Source: Rhodanobacter sp.
GTDB taxonomy: Bacteria; Pseudomonadota; Gammaproteobacteria; Xanthomonadales; Rhodanobacteraceae
NCBI GenBank assembly: GCA_004298015.1
Contig: SCSE01000044.1
Coordinates: forward strand, 1 to 55,142
DNA length: 55,142 bases
Direction of reading: 5' to 3'
The notes below the pieces were generated by a model. That model saw only the letters and a program-made list of their open reading frames with translations. It had not been told where the DNA came from and did not search any database. Every line of letters starts with the position of its first letter. Position 1 is the first letter of the stretch. The translations under genes were made by a program, and so were the position numbers. This document shows positions 45,804 through 54,624 of this stretch, in pieces.

Positions 45804-48581
45804 ATGGCGACGCGATTTACCTGCGACTTCTCCAGCAAACCCGAAGCCATGCCACATTTCTGGGAGCACTGCGTGGGGAGCGGACACGCCACGTTGGCGC
45901 TGCGTGCCGACTGGCAAGCGCAGATGAAACGGTGTCGGGAGGAGCTGGGCTTTCGCCATGTCCGCTTCCATGGTTTGCTCGATGACGACATGAATACCGT
46001 GATCGACCAGGGCGGCGAGAGGATCTACTCGTTTCACAACGCCGACCAGATCTACGATTTTCTACGCTCGATCGACATGCGGCCGATTGTCGAATTGAGT
46101 TTCATGCCGACAGCGCTGGCCTCTGGCGAACAGACGACCTTCCACTACAAGGCCAATGTCACGCCACCTGCCGATTATGGCGAGTGGGCCACCTTGGTTT
46201 CGAAGGCAGCCAGCCACTGGATCGAGCGTTACGGTGCGAATGAGGTGTCGATGTGGCCGATGGAGGTATGGAACGAGCCGAACATGGACAGTTTCTGGAC
46301 AGGAAGCCAGGAGGACTACTTCCATCTTTTCGAAGTCACCCACAAGGCACTCAAGCACGTGCATCCGGCGCTCAGGGTCGGCGGCCCGGTGACGGCGCAG
46401 AATGCATGGATCGACGACTTCGTGACCTACTGCAAAAACGCCGGGATAACACCAGATTTCATCAGCACGCACACCTATCCCACGGATGCGCGAGGCAGCC
46501 CTGATGACGACACGAAGCAAACCCTGGCCAAAAGCAAGCTCGGCATTCTGCGCGAGCGAGCGCAGAAGGTGCGCAAACAGGTCGGCAAGCAGCCGCTGTA
46601 TTACACCGAATGGTGCACCTCCTCCAACCCGCGCGACGAACTGCACGACGATCCGTACGCCGCAGCGTATGTGACGCAGGCGATGCTGAATATGGGCACC
46701 CTGGTCGACGCCTACAGCTACTGGACGTTCTCCGATATCTTCGAGGAGAACTACTTTCCGTCGAAGCCGTTCCAGGGCGGTTTCGGTCTGATGAACATCC
46801 ATGGCGTTCCCAAGCCCGTCTACCGGGCCTACGAAATCCTGCATGGACTGGGAGAGGAAAAGTTGTCCGTCAAGGGGCAACACGAGACGGTGCAGGTCTG
46901 GGTGGTGCGCGGGGATGAGACGGCGACCATTGTGATCGTGAACCTCGCTTTGCCGGAGCATCCCGTCAAGGCCGAGTCGGTGAATCTGGAGCTGTTCCAT
47001 CTGCCCGAGGTGGCCCATGCGCAGATAGCTCGCATCGACGCCAGGCATGCCAATGCCAAAGCCACCTGGAAAATGCAGGGTGAGCCACGCTATCCCAGTC
47101 CGGAAGAAATCGCCGCGATGACGGAAGCCTCGCGGATGAAGCCGGAAGTCGTGAAGGTCGGGTCCACCGGCAAGACCCATACGCTGGAGGTGAAAGTGCA
47201 GCCTCAATCGGTGAATGCGATTGAACTGCGCTTTGCGGCGCCGAAGAAAAAGAGCGCGGCGGATTCCCCAGCTGTCGTGGCCGCTCCGCATGACTTTGCC
47301 AACAAGGACGAGGTCCTGCTAGACCAACTGCAGTCGGCTGCTTTCCGCTACTTCACCGAGAACGTGAATCCGGATAACGGCCTGGTCGCGGACAACACCA
47401 AAGCGGGGTCGGCGGCCAGCATTTCGGCTACCGGGTTCGCACTTTCATGTTATCCGGTCGCTGTAGAGCGCGGCTGGTTGAGTCGCAAGCAGGCAGTCGG
47501 ACTCACTCTGAAGTCCTTGCGATTCTTTGCCAACAGCCGTCAAGGCAGCGACGCGCGGGCGACCGGGCACAAGGGCTTCTACTACCACTTCCTGGACATG
47601 AACAGTGGCGCGCGCGCGCAGGCTTGCGAGCTCTCTACCATTGACACTGCGATGCTGCTGGCCGGTATGGTCGTGGCAAGCGTTTACTTCGACCGCGGGA
47701 GTACCGGGGAGAAAGAGATCCGTTCACTGGTCAAGGATCTCCTCGATCGCGTGGACTGGACTTGGACGGTAGACGAGAACGGTGAGATCAATCAGTCCTG
47801 GAAACCCGGCGAGGGTTTCAAGAAAGCCGATTGGGAGGGTTATACCGAAGCGCTGGTCATGTATGTGCTCGGCACCGCCTCCCGTTCGCATCCCATGCCG
47901 CCTGCCGCCTACCGGCGGGACGCGGAGGGCTATCAATGGCATCGCAATGCAGGCCTGGACTGGATCCACGCCACCCCGCTGTTCATCCATCTGTTCCCGC
48001 AGGCCTGGGTCGACATGCGGGGCCTGCACGATGGCTATGTCAGCAAATATGCCGACATCGATTATTTCGAGAATACGCGCCGCGCGATCACGGTGCAGCG
48101 TGACTATGCTGATCTGAATCCGAACAATTACGCAGGTTATAGCCGGGACATCTGGGGTTTGTCGGCGTGTGAGGGTCCCGTTGGCGAGCTGACGATGCGC
48201 AATGGCGAGAAGAAGCAATTCCAGGGATATGCGGCGCGCGGCGTCACCGCCGGCCCGGATGACGGGACCTTGGTGCCGTGGGCGCCCGTCAGCTGCATCG
48301 CTCACAGCCCCGCAGAGGCCATGGTGGGTGTGCGCGCCATGCTGGAGAAGTATCCACGAGCGTTGCGTGATGGGCAATTTGTCGGGGCCATCAATCCTTC
48401 GCTGCCTGGTGATGGCCCCGAAGGTTGGATCGCACCGGGATGTTTCGGCATCGATCAGGGTCTGGTGGTCATGATGATCGAGAACGCGCGTTCGGGCCTG
48501 ATCTGGGAGTTGACCCGGAATTCCGCCGTCTTCAAAAGGGGTTTGAAGCAACTGGGCTTCGCCGGTGGCTGGCTGAGTTGA
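45804..48581 (+). CDS. GH39 + PF10091/GH144-like fusion glycosidase
   Basis: 925 residues. Residues 1-~480 are a GH39 clan-A glycosidase (beta-xylosidase type): acid/base E158 in EVWNEPN and nucleophile E269 in YYTEWCTS, followed by its beta-sandwich. A short KKKSAADSPA linker leads to residues ~500-925, an (alpha/alpha)6 domain of the glucoamylase-like PF10091 type: LLDQLQSAAFRYFTENVNPDNGLVADN, GHKGFYYHFLD, ELSTIDTAMLLAG, NNYAGYSRDIWGLSA, APGCFGIDQG. Related domains cleave beta-1,2-glucans (GH144). No signal peptide is visible, so action in the cytoplasm is suggested. It is divergent from the oxidation operon and 100 bases before cyoA. Confidence 0.83.
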   Translation: MATRFTCDFSSKPEAMPHFWEHCVGSGHATLALRADWQAQMKRCREELGFRHVRFHGLLDDDMNTVIDQGGERIYSFHNADQIYDFLRSIDMRPIVELSFMPTALASGEQTTFHYKANVTPPADYGEWATLVSKAASHWIERYGANEVSMWPMEVWNEPNMDSFWTGSQEDYFHLFEVTHKALKHVHPALRVGGPVTAQNAWIDDFVTYCKNAGITPDFISTHTYPTDARGSPDDDTKQTLAKSKLGILRERAQKVRKQVGKQPLYYTEWCTSSNPRDELHDDPYAAAYVTQAMLNMGTLVDAYSYWTFSDIFEENYFPSKPFQGGFGLMNIHGVPKPVYRAYEILHGLGEEKLSVKGQHETVQVWVVRGDETATIVIVNLALPEHPVKAESVNLELFHLPEVAHAQIARIDARHANAKATWKMQGEPRYPSPEEIAAMTEASRMKPEVVKVGSTGKTHTLEVKVQPQSVNAIELRFAAPKKKSAADSPAVVAAPHDFANKDEVLLDQLQSAAFRYFTENVNPDNGLVADNTKAGSAASISATGFALSCYPVAVERGWLSRKQAVGLTLKSLRFFANSRQGSDARATGHKGFYYHFLDMNSGARAQACELSTIDTAMLLAGMVVASVYFDRGSTGEKEIRSLVKDLLDRVDWTWTVDENGEINQSWKPGEGFKKADWEGYTEALVMYVLGTASRSHPMPPAAYRRDAEGYQWHRNAGLDWIHATPLFIHLFPQAWVDMRGLHDGYVSKYADIDYFENTRRAITVQRDYADLNPNNYAGYSRDIWGLSACEGPVGELTMRNGEKKQFQGYAARGVTAGPDDGTLVPWAPVSCIAHSPAEAMVGVRAMLEKYPRALRDGQFVGAINPSLPGDGPEGWIAPGCFGIDQGLVVMMIENARSGLIWELTRNSAVFKRGLKQLGFAGGWLS

Positions 48582-48669
48582 GACCGCGTGCGCGGCGCGA
48601 TGTCGGGCCGGCCAACGGCTGTTGCCGGGCCTACGCAAGACGGTCTCGATGGGCGATATCAATAAAGGA

Positions 48670-48681
48670 GGGATATATCCC
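48670..48681 (+). promoter_or_regulatory. Palindrome between SD and GTG start of cyoA
   Basis: GGGATATATCCC is a perfect 12-base palindrome filling the space between AAAGGAGG (48664-48671) and the GTG start at 48682. It overlaps the last G of the SD. It may modulate initiation or bind a regulator, or be chance. Confidence 0.4.
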
Positions 48682-49776
48682 GTGAGCAGAGGCAAGCGGT
48701 ATCGGTGGCCGGCAGGTGCCATGAAGGAAGGTTCGGTCCAAGCGATATCTATCCGTTCTGAGCGCATCCCCATCCCGGCCCGGCGCAGCATACGCGCGAC
48801 CATCGCATGGGGTCGCCGGGCGGCGTTGGGTGTGGCCGTTCTCCTGCTCGCTGCCTGCGCGGGTGACACCCATCTGACCTTCCTCAATCCGCAGGGACCC
48901 ATAGCCGATGCCCAGCGCTGGCACTTCTACATAGTGCTCGGAGTCATGACGGTGTTGGTGGCAGGGCCGATCTTCCTGCTGTTGCCGTTTTTTGCCTGGC
49001 GCTACCGCTATGGAAAAAAGGCATCGAAGTACACGCCCAACTGGGAATTTTCCCGGATCCTGGAGATCACGGCCTGGGGTGGACCGATCGCCATTGTGGT
49101 GGTGCTGGCTTTTTTCGTATGGCGTGATACGCACCAGCTCGATCCCTACAAGCCTCTGGTCTCCAATCAGGCACCGCTGCGCGTGCAGGTGATCGGCTAT
49201 GACTGGAAATGGTTGTTCATCTATCCCGACCAGGGCGTCGCCAGCATCGGAACCATGGCCATGCCGGTAGGACGCCCCGTGTCGTTGCGGATGACCTCCG
49301 CCACCGTGATGCAGTCACTGTTCATTCCCGCGCTGGGCAGCCAGATGTACGCCATGGGCGGCATGGTCACGCAGTTGAATTTGCAAGCTGACAAGCCTGG
49401 GCGTTCGCTGGGCGAGAACACCATGTACAACGGCAATGGCTTCCATCAGCAGCAGTTCACGGCGCAGGCGATGACGCCGGCCGCTTTCAGGGCGTGGGTG
49501 CGCAAAGCCCGAGCGAGCGGGATCCCGCTGGACGCCCAGACCTTGCAGTTGGTCTCCCGGCGCGCGACGCGGCGCGAACTGATTGCGGCGCTGCCCAAGG
49601 CCAGCTCGATGGGTGGCGATGTGTATTTCAGGGTAGCAAGCGCAGCGCTGTTTCCGGCTGTGGTCAAAGCAACCAGGGAGGGAAAAGCGATGTTGCCACC
49701 GACGGCGTTTGCGCCTGCCGACACCGCAGCATCCGGGTCCGGTAACACGGCTCACGCCACGACGGAGCACAAGTGA
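48682..49776 (+). CDS. cyoA: Ubiquinol oxidase (bo3-type) subunit II
   Basis: 364 residues. N-terminal lipoprotein-like segment with lipobox LLLAAC, then two TM helices (HFYIVLGVMTVLVAGPIFLLLPFF; WGGPIAIVVVLAFFVW) and a periplasmic cupredoxin domain (VQVIGYDWKWLFIYP). The CuA cysteines and histidines of cytochrome oxidases are absent, as expected for a quinol oxidase. GTG 48682 is chosen for its strong AAAGGAGG; ATG 48721 and 48649 are alternatives. An extended polar C-terminus (~70 residues) follows. Stop overlaps cyoB ATG by one base. Confidence 0.88.
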   Translation: MSRGKRYRWPAGAMKEGSVQAISIRSERIPIPARRSIRATIAWGRRAALGVAVLLLAACAGDTHLTFLNPQGPIADAQRWHFYIVLGVMTVLVAGPIFLLLPFFAWRYRYGKKASKYTPNWEFSRILEITAWGGPIAIVVVLAFFVWRDTHQLDPYKPLVSNQAPLRVQVIGYDWKWLFIYPDQGVASIGTMAMPVGRPVSLRMTSATVMQSLFIPALGSQMYAMGGMVTQLNLQADKPGRSLGENTMYNGNGFHQQQFTAQAMTPAAFRAWVRKARASGIPLDAQTLQLVSRRATRRELIAALPKASSMGGDVYFRVASAALFPAVVKATREGKAMLPPTAFAPADTAASGSGNTAHATTEHK

Positions 49777-51887
49777 TGAGCATCGCCGGCATTTTCGAGC
49801 ACCCGCTGGGGCGGTTGGGCCTGGATTCGCTGCCATTCTGGAACATGCTCCAGCACCCCACCAAAGGCAATATCATCAACGGCATAATCGCCACCGGCGC
49901 CGCGTCCGTGGTGGTGTTCGGTGCGCTCGGGCTCATCGTGGTGTTGACCCGATACAAGTTATGGCGGGTGCTGTGGTCTGAGTGGGCGACCAGCCCCGAC
50001 CACAAGAAGATCGGCATCATGTATGTGGTCATAGCGTTCGTGATGCTGGCGCGTGCATTGATCGAGGCGGCCTTGATGCGGGCGCAGCAGGCGTACGGCC
50101 TCGGAGGCGGCTTTCTCTCGCCCGACCATTTTGCCCAGCTGTTCAGCACCCATGGCACCATCATGATTTTCTTCATGGCGATGCCGTTTCTCACAGGGGT
50201 CATCAATTATGTGATGCCGTTGCAGATCGGTGCGCGCGACGTCTCCTTCCCCGTACTCAATTCCATCAGCCTGGGGCTGACTGCGGCGGGGGCTGCGCTG
50301 GTGATGGTTTCGTTGGTGCTTGGCAAGTTTTCCACCGGCGGCTGGTTCGGCTATCCACCCTATACGGAAGCGACGTTCAGTCCGGGTGTAGGGCCGGACT
50401 ACTGGATCTGGGCGTTGACCCTGGGGTCGCTCGGCTCGACGTTCACCGGCATCAATTTCGCCGTCACCATCTACAAGGAGCGCGCCCCGGGCATGAAACT
50501 GATGCGCATGCCGCTGTTCACGTGGACGGCGCTGTGCACCAGCATCCTGATGATCTTCGCGATGCCGCCTTTGACCGTAGCGACCGCGCAGCTCGCGCTG
50601 GATCGTTATCTGGGGTTCCACTACTTCACCAACGCGCTTGGCGGCAACATGATGCACTTCGCCAACCTGTTCTGGCTGTTCGGACATCCGGAGGTCTATA
50701 TCCTCATTCTGCCGGCGTTCGGCGTCTACTCGGAACTCTTTTCAACGTTCTCCGGCAAGGTGCTGTACGGCTACCGTTCGCTGGTGATGGCCACCATGGC
50801 CATCGCGATCCTGTCTTTCACGGTGTGGCTGCACCACTTCTTCACCATGGGCCAGAGCGCCAATATCAACGCGGTATTCGGTATCGCCTCGATGCTGATT
50901 GGCATCCCCACCGGGGTGAAGATCTACGACTGGATGCTGACCATGTTTCGCGGCCGGGTGCGCTTCACCGTGCCAATGGTCTATTCGATCGGCTTTATCC
51001 TGCTGTTCGTTCTGGGGGGCATGAGCGGCATCCTGCTGGCCAATCCCACCGTCGACTACCAAGTACACAACACCGTATTTCTGGTCGCGCATTTCCACAA
51101 CATGGCGGTGCCCGGCCTGCTGTTCGGGATGATCGCTGCCTACCACTTCTGGTTTCCCAAAGCCTTCGGATTCCGCCTCAACGAACGCTGGGGCATGATC
51201 TCGGCATTGTGCTGGATTTTCGGCTTCATGCTGGCGTTTTTCCCGCTGTACGCGCTGGGCCTCATGGGTCTTCCGCGGCGTACCGTGGCGTATACCGAAC
51301 CCTCGTATGTGCCGCTGGAATGGGTGGCGTTCCTGGGGGCCTTGTTGATTCTCACAGCGCTGGCGTCACTGCTATGGCAGCTGTGGGTATCGATCAAGCA
51401 ACGCGACGAGAACCGGGTGTTTGCAGGTGATCCCTGGGATGGTCGAAGCCTGGAGTGGTCGAATTCCGCACCTCCGCCCGAATACAACTTCGCGGTCATT
51501 CCCGAAGTGAAAGGCCGCGACGCGTTTACCATGTCCAAGGAAGGCGGGACTGCCTACCAGCGGCCCGATACCTATCAGGACATCGAGCTGCCGAAGAACA
51601 GCGCCATGGGTCCCGTGATCGCAGCGATTGGCTTCACACTGGCGTTTGGCCTGGTCTGGCATATCTGGTGGATGGTGATCTTGTCGTTCCTGGCCGCAGT
51701 GGCGACCCTGATCATCCGCGGCTTCGCGCGCGATACCACCCGCATCGTCACTGCACAGGAAGTGCGTCAGGAACACCATCGCTGGATCGATGCGGTAGCA
51801 GCCGCCACCGCGATTGCTCGCGTGGACGAGAACAAACCGGCCAACGATGGGTTGGCCCAACACGCGTCAGACGGGGTGGTGCCATGA
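49776..51887 (+). CDS. cyoB: Ubiquinol oxidase (bo3-type) subunit I
   Basis: 703 residues, about 14-15 TM helices, heme-copper oxidase core. Heme b ligand H126 in STHGTIMIFF; the CuB/cross-link site in GHPEVYILILP; CuB pair WLHHFFTMG; hemes' VAHFHNM. Quinol-site positions known from E. coli (R71, D75, H98, Q101) correspond to R93, E97, H118 and Q121 here, so the aspartate is a glutamate. Reduces O2 to water with quinol and pumps protons. Coupled to cyoA (TGATG) and cyoC (ATGA). Confidence 0.95.
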   Translation: MSIAGIFEHPLGRLGLDSLPFWNMLQHPTKGNIINGIIATGAASVVVFGALGLIVVLTRYKLWRVLWSEWATSPDHKKIGIMYVVIAFVMLARALIEAALMRAQQAYGLGGGFLSPDHFAQLFSTHGTIMIFFMAMPFLTGVINYVMPLQIGARDVSFPVLNSISLGLTAAGAALVMVSLVLGKFSTGGWFGYPPYTEATFSPGVGPDYWIWALTLGSLGSTFTGINFAVTIYKERAPGMKLMRMPLFTWTALCTSILMIFAMPPLTVATAQLALDRYLGFHYFTNALGGNMMHFANLFWLFGHPEVYILILPAFGVYSELFSTFSGKVLYGYRSLVMATMAIAILSFTVWLHHFFTMGQSANINAVFGIASMLIGIPTGVKIYDWMLTMFRGRVRFTVPMVYSIGFILLFVLGGMSGILLANPTVDYQVHNTVFLVAHFHNMAVPGLLFGMIAAYHFWFPKAFGFRLNERWGMISALCWIFGFMLAFFPLYALGLMGLPRRTVAYTEPSYVPLEWVAFLGALLILTALASLLWQLWVSIKQRDENRVFAGDPWDGRSLEWSNSAPPPEYNFAVIPEVKGRDAFTMSKEGGTAYQRPDTYQDIELPKNSAMGPVIAAIGFTLAFGLVWHIWWMVILSFLAAVATLIIRGFARDTTRIVTAQEVRQEHHRWIDAVAAATAIARVDENKPANDGLAQHASDGVVP

Positions 51888-52507
51888 GCCAGCAAGTCCT
51901 CAAGCATCCCGGGCTGAATCTCGGGCCTGCGCATGGCAAGGATGACCGGGCCGCGGAAAACATGATGTTCGGTTTTTGGGTCTTTCTGATGAGCGACGCC
52001 ATCCTGTTCGGCATGGTGTTCGCGACCTATGTCACCTCGGTGCATGCGACCGCCGGCGGTCCCGGTCCGCATGCTCTGTACGACCTCAAGAGCGCCTTCA
52101 TCGAAACCCTGCTGCTGCTCGCCAGCAGCTTCACTTTCGGCATGGCTTCGCTGGCGCTCAAGTACAAGCACGGCAAACCGCGGCTGATCGGGTGGATGGT
52201 ACTGACGCTGGTGCTGGGTATGGTTTTCCTGGGATTCGAACTGCACGACTTCAGCAGCATGTTTGCCAAGGGCGGCGTGCCCAGTCGCAGCGGTTTCCTG
52301 TCTGCGTTCTTCGATCTGGTGCCGTTGCACGGGCTGCACGTTGCCGCCGGTTGTATCTGGTTGATCTGCCTGGTGGGGCAGATCCTGCGTTATGGGCTGG
52401 ATACCGCGACCAAGCTGGGCATCATGCGACTGGCGCTGTTCTGGCATTTTCTCGACATCATCTGGATCGCGATCTTTTCGGTGGTCTATCTAACGGGGCT
52501 GACATGA
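51884..52507 (+). CDS. cyoC: Ubiquinol oxidase (bo3-type) subunit III
   Basis: 207 residues, five TM helices. MMFGFWVFLMSDAILFGMVFATY and FFDLVPLHGLHVAAGCIWL, and FWHFLDIIWIAIFSVVYLTG are subunit III blocks. Stabilises subunit I and the proton uptake path. Overlaps cyoB and cyoD by 4 bases each. Confidence 0.94.
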   Translation: MSQQVLKHPGLNLGPAHGKDDRAAENMMFGFWVFLMSDAILFGMVFATYVTSVHATAGGPGPHALYDLKSAFIETLLLLASSFTFGMASLALKYKHGKPRLIGWMVLTLVLGMVFLGFELHDFSSMFAKGGVPSRSGFLSAFFDLVPLHGLHVAAGCIWLICLVGQILRYGLDTATKLGIMRLALFWHFLDIIWIAIFSVVYLTGLT

Positions 52508-52863
52508 GCGAGCAAGCACACACGGCCGATGAAACAACCGAACGCAGGCAGGAGGAGCGCCGCGAATTCCACTCCTATGTCTGGGGCGTGGGTCTCGCCC
52601 TCTTGCTGACGGCGGTGCCGTTTGCGCTGGTGCACTGGACTCCCGGCATTTCGCGCTTGTCGCTGCTCATTGTCATCGGCGTATTTGCGCTGGTGCAGAT
52701 GCTGGTGCACTTCCGCTTTTTTCTGCATATCGGTTTCAAGCAGAAGCGGGAAGATTTGCACCTGATCCTGTTCTCCGCCCTGCTGCTGACCATCATGGTG
52801 GCCGGCACGGTATGGATCATGGCCAGCCTGGCGACACGCATGGTGCTCCCGGCACAGCCCTGA
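52504..52863 (+). CDS. cyoD: Ubiquinol oxidase (bo3-type) subunit IV
   Basis: 119 residues, three TM helices (LALLLTAVPFALVHW, LLIVIGVFALVQMLVHFRFFLHI, LILFSALLLTIMVAGTVWIM). LVQMLVHFRFFLHI is the family mark (VQxxVHLxxFLHM). Last gene of the operon; no cyoE heme O synthase is present, so it must be elsewhere. Confidence 0.93.
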   Translation: MSEQAHTADETTERRQEERREFHSYVWGVGLALLLTAVPFALVHWTPGISRLSLLIVIGVFALVQMLVHFRFFLHIGFKQKREDLHLILFSALLLTIMVAGTVWIMASLATRMVLPAQP

Positions 52864-53400
52864 TGCGTGGCTTGTCGATGGTTCGCGCCATTTCGCAGCG
52901 GGCATGTGTTCGAAGGTTTGTGCTTCGGACCTGGCCCCGCGTCGTTGCCCGTGAGTACGGTTGGCGCGGCATACCCAAACGTGCAACAGCCCCTGGCAGG
53001 CCTTACACTCGAAGCACCCGAAAACCATCGATAATGTCCGAAATGTGAGCACGCCAGCGATTCGACGAAGCCATCCGCAGAACCAAAAATCACTGGATCC
53101 TGGCGATTGGCAAATATCCGTGGCGCCGATGATGGATCGGATGAAAAGTATTTTACTTTCAGTTATTTGCAATGATGCGTGTGCAATTTGAGCGCGCTCA
53201 TTGCACACGTGCAATTTTCGGACTGCCCCTTTTTCTGCACACGTGCTGGATGCCCGAAGAGTGCGCGCACTCTGCCCGCCCTTCGCGGCGAGGGTTTACT
53301 CGATGACTGCGTGATTGGTCCTCATCGTCTGCTGCCTGATCGATGACCGCGACATCCATGGCCGGCAACAACTGGCATTGCGGCGGCCACTGCTTCGCCT
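52864..53400. other. Intergenic region with palindromic GCACAC words, no gene
   Basis: 537 bases between cyoD and the convergent Fic gene. GTGTGCAAT (53179-53187) and ATTGCACAC (53200-53208) enclose the palindrome GAGCGCGCTC, giving a long near-perfect hairpin. Further GCACACGTGC words occur at 53204-53213 and near 53237-53247. No reading frame looks real. No T-run terminator was found for cyoD. Confidence 0.5.
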
Positions 53401-54624
53401 CTACGCGTCCCTTTGTGCGATGGTCCATTCCTTGAACTGCGACGGACGCAAGCGGTATCTGGCGATATTGCCTTCGTGGAGCTGATGCAGTTCGTTGATC
53501 ACCAAAGCGACAACCTGATTGAGCACATCGGAGGGGACGTTGGGTTGTACTAAGCGCTTGCTCGCATCCGCATCGTCGCGACGCACACCGCTCGCGACGA
53601 TCTTGCCGACGACCTGTTGCAGAACTTCGCGATATCGCAATCGCAATGGATCAGGATCTGGCAGCACGTCCCGAATGACAGTGAAACGGCGACAGGAGCG
53701 TCCGTAGGCCCAGACGAAGACATCGTGCAGCAACTCGACTCGATTGAGCTCATAGACACCCCGCGTGCCTTCGATGTATTCGTCTCTTGGTACATCCACG
53801 AACGAAAGCGGAGCCAGGTTCTGCCTGATCAGCGGAATGTTCGCCGCCAGACGCGACACGCGCTTGTTGACGTTATCGAAGGGCTGCAGATAAGGCAACT
53901 GCACCATGACGAAGAAGGCCTGCTCAAACGGGTCTTCGATCGCCGCAGTCTTGGCCAGCAGCAGGTCGAAGTATTCCTCGACTTGCTGGGGAATGGCGAG
54001 TGGGTGGAATACGGAGTTGCCGATCCCCACCTCGATACGCCTGATCCGGCCTCCGGCCGCGGCATCTGGCAGCAGGTTGTCCGCCAGCAGGGCATGCAGG
54101 TTCTGCACGGTGTAGCGGTTGAATCCGATTTCCTGTGCTTGATCGACCAGCATTTCGATGGCCGCCTTGTGGTTGAGGATCATCTGGGCCTCCAGGCGAT
54201 CCTTGCCCTCGGCCTCATGCCCGAACTCGATCAGATTCTGCGTATCCAGGCGGTTATAGGTGTTGCCCTCCAGCCGGCTGGAGGACCACGACAGATCGAT
54301 CAACAGCCGATTCAGAACTTGTCGCGCGTAGGTGCCGGCGAAGCGGTCGGTCACCGGCGAACACCCCATGCGTTGCAGCCGCTCGCGCAGCGGCCCCGGC
54401 AGATAGGCAGTCTGGTTCGGCACATAGTCGGCCAGAAATTCCCGTACATACCCCACCGGTATGCGTTGCTCGATCGGGCGTCGCACGAGCCCACGAATCT
54501 CCTCTCCTTCCTTGGAAAGTGGAATGGCCGGCGCGGCGCGTTCGATGTCGACCGCGTCCCTGTCCGCCGGCGTGCTCTGCCGGTAGATTCGCGCGCGCGC
54601 GGCCAACCGGGACCAGTTTGCCAT
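53401..54624 (-). CDS. Fic-family protein (Fic part of a split HTH-Fic protein)
   Basis: 407 residues as read from ATG 54624. Residues ~110-130 hold the Fic inhibitory helix type motif SSSRLEGNTY (SxxxEGN), and the Fic core follows. The Fic motif reads LPYLQPFDNVNKRVSRLAANIPL where canonical enzymes have HPFxxGNGR: the catalytic His is Gln and GNGR is VNKR. AMPylation is therefore doubtful and a regulatory or binding role is more likely. The first 12 residues in this frame (MANWSRLAARAR) look like out-of-frame reading of the HTH domain; true family N-terminus lies in another frame (see next entries). ARIYRQSTPADRD and IPLSKEGEEIRGLVRRPI are family-like. Confidence 0.75.
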   Translation of the reverse strand: MANWSRLAARARIYRQSTPADRDAVDIERAAPAIPLSKEGEEIRGLVRRPIEQRIPVGYVREFLADYVPNQTAYLPGPLRERLQRMGCSPVTDRFAGTYARQVLNRLLIDLSWSSSRLEGNTYNRLDTQNLIEFGHEAEGKDRLEAQMILNHKAAIEMLVDQAQEIGFNRYTVQNLHALLADNLLPDAAAGGRIRRIEVGIGNSVFHPLAIPQQVEEYFDLLLAKTAAIEDPFEQAFFVMVQLPYLQPFDNVNKRVSRLAANIPLIRQNLAPLSFVDVPRDEYIEGTRGVYELNRVELLHDVFVWAYGRSCRRFTVIRDVLPDPDPLRLRYREVLQQVVGKIVASGVRRDDADASKRLVQPNVPSDVLNQVVALVINELHQLHEGNIARYRLRPSQFKEWTIAQRDA

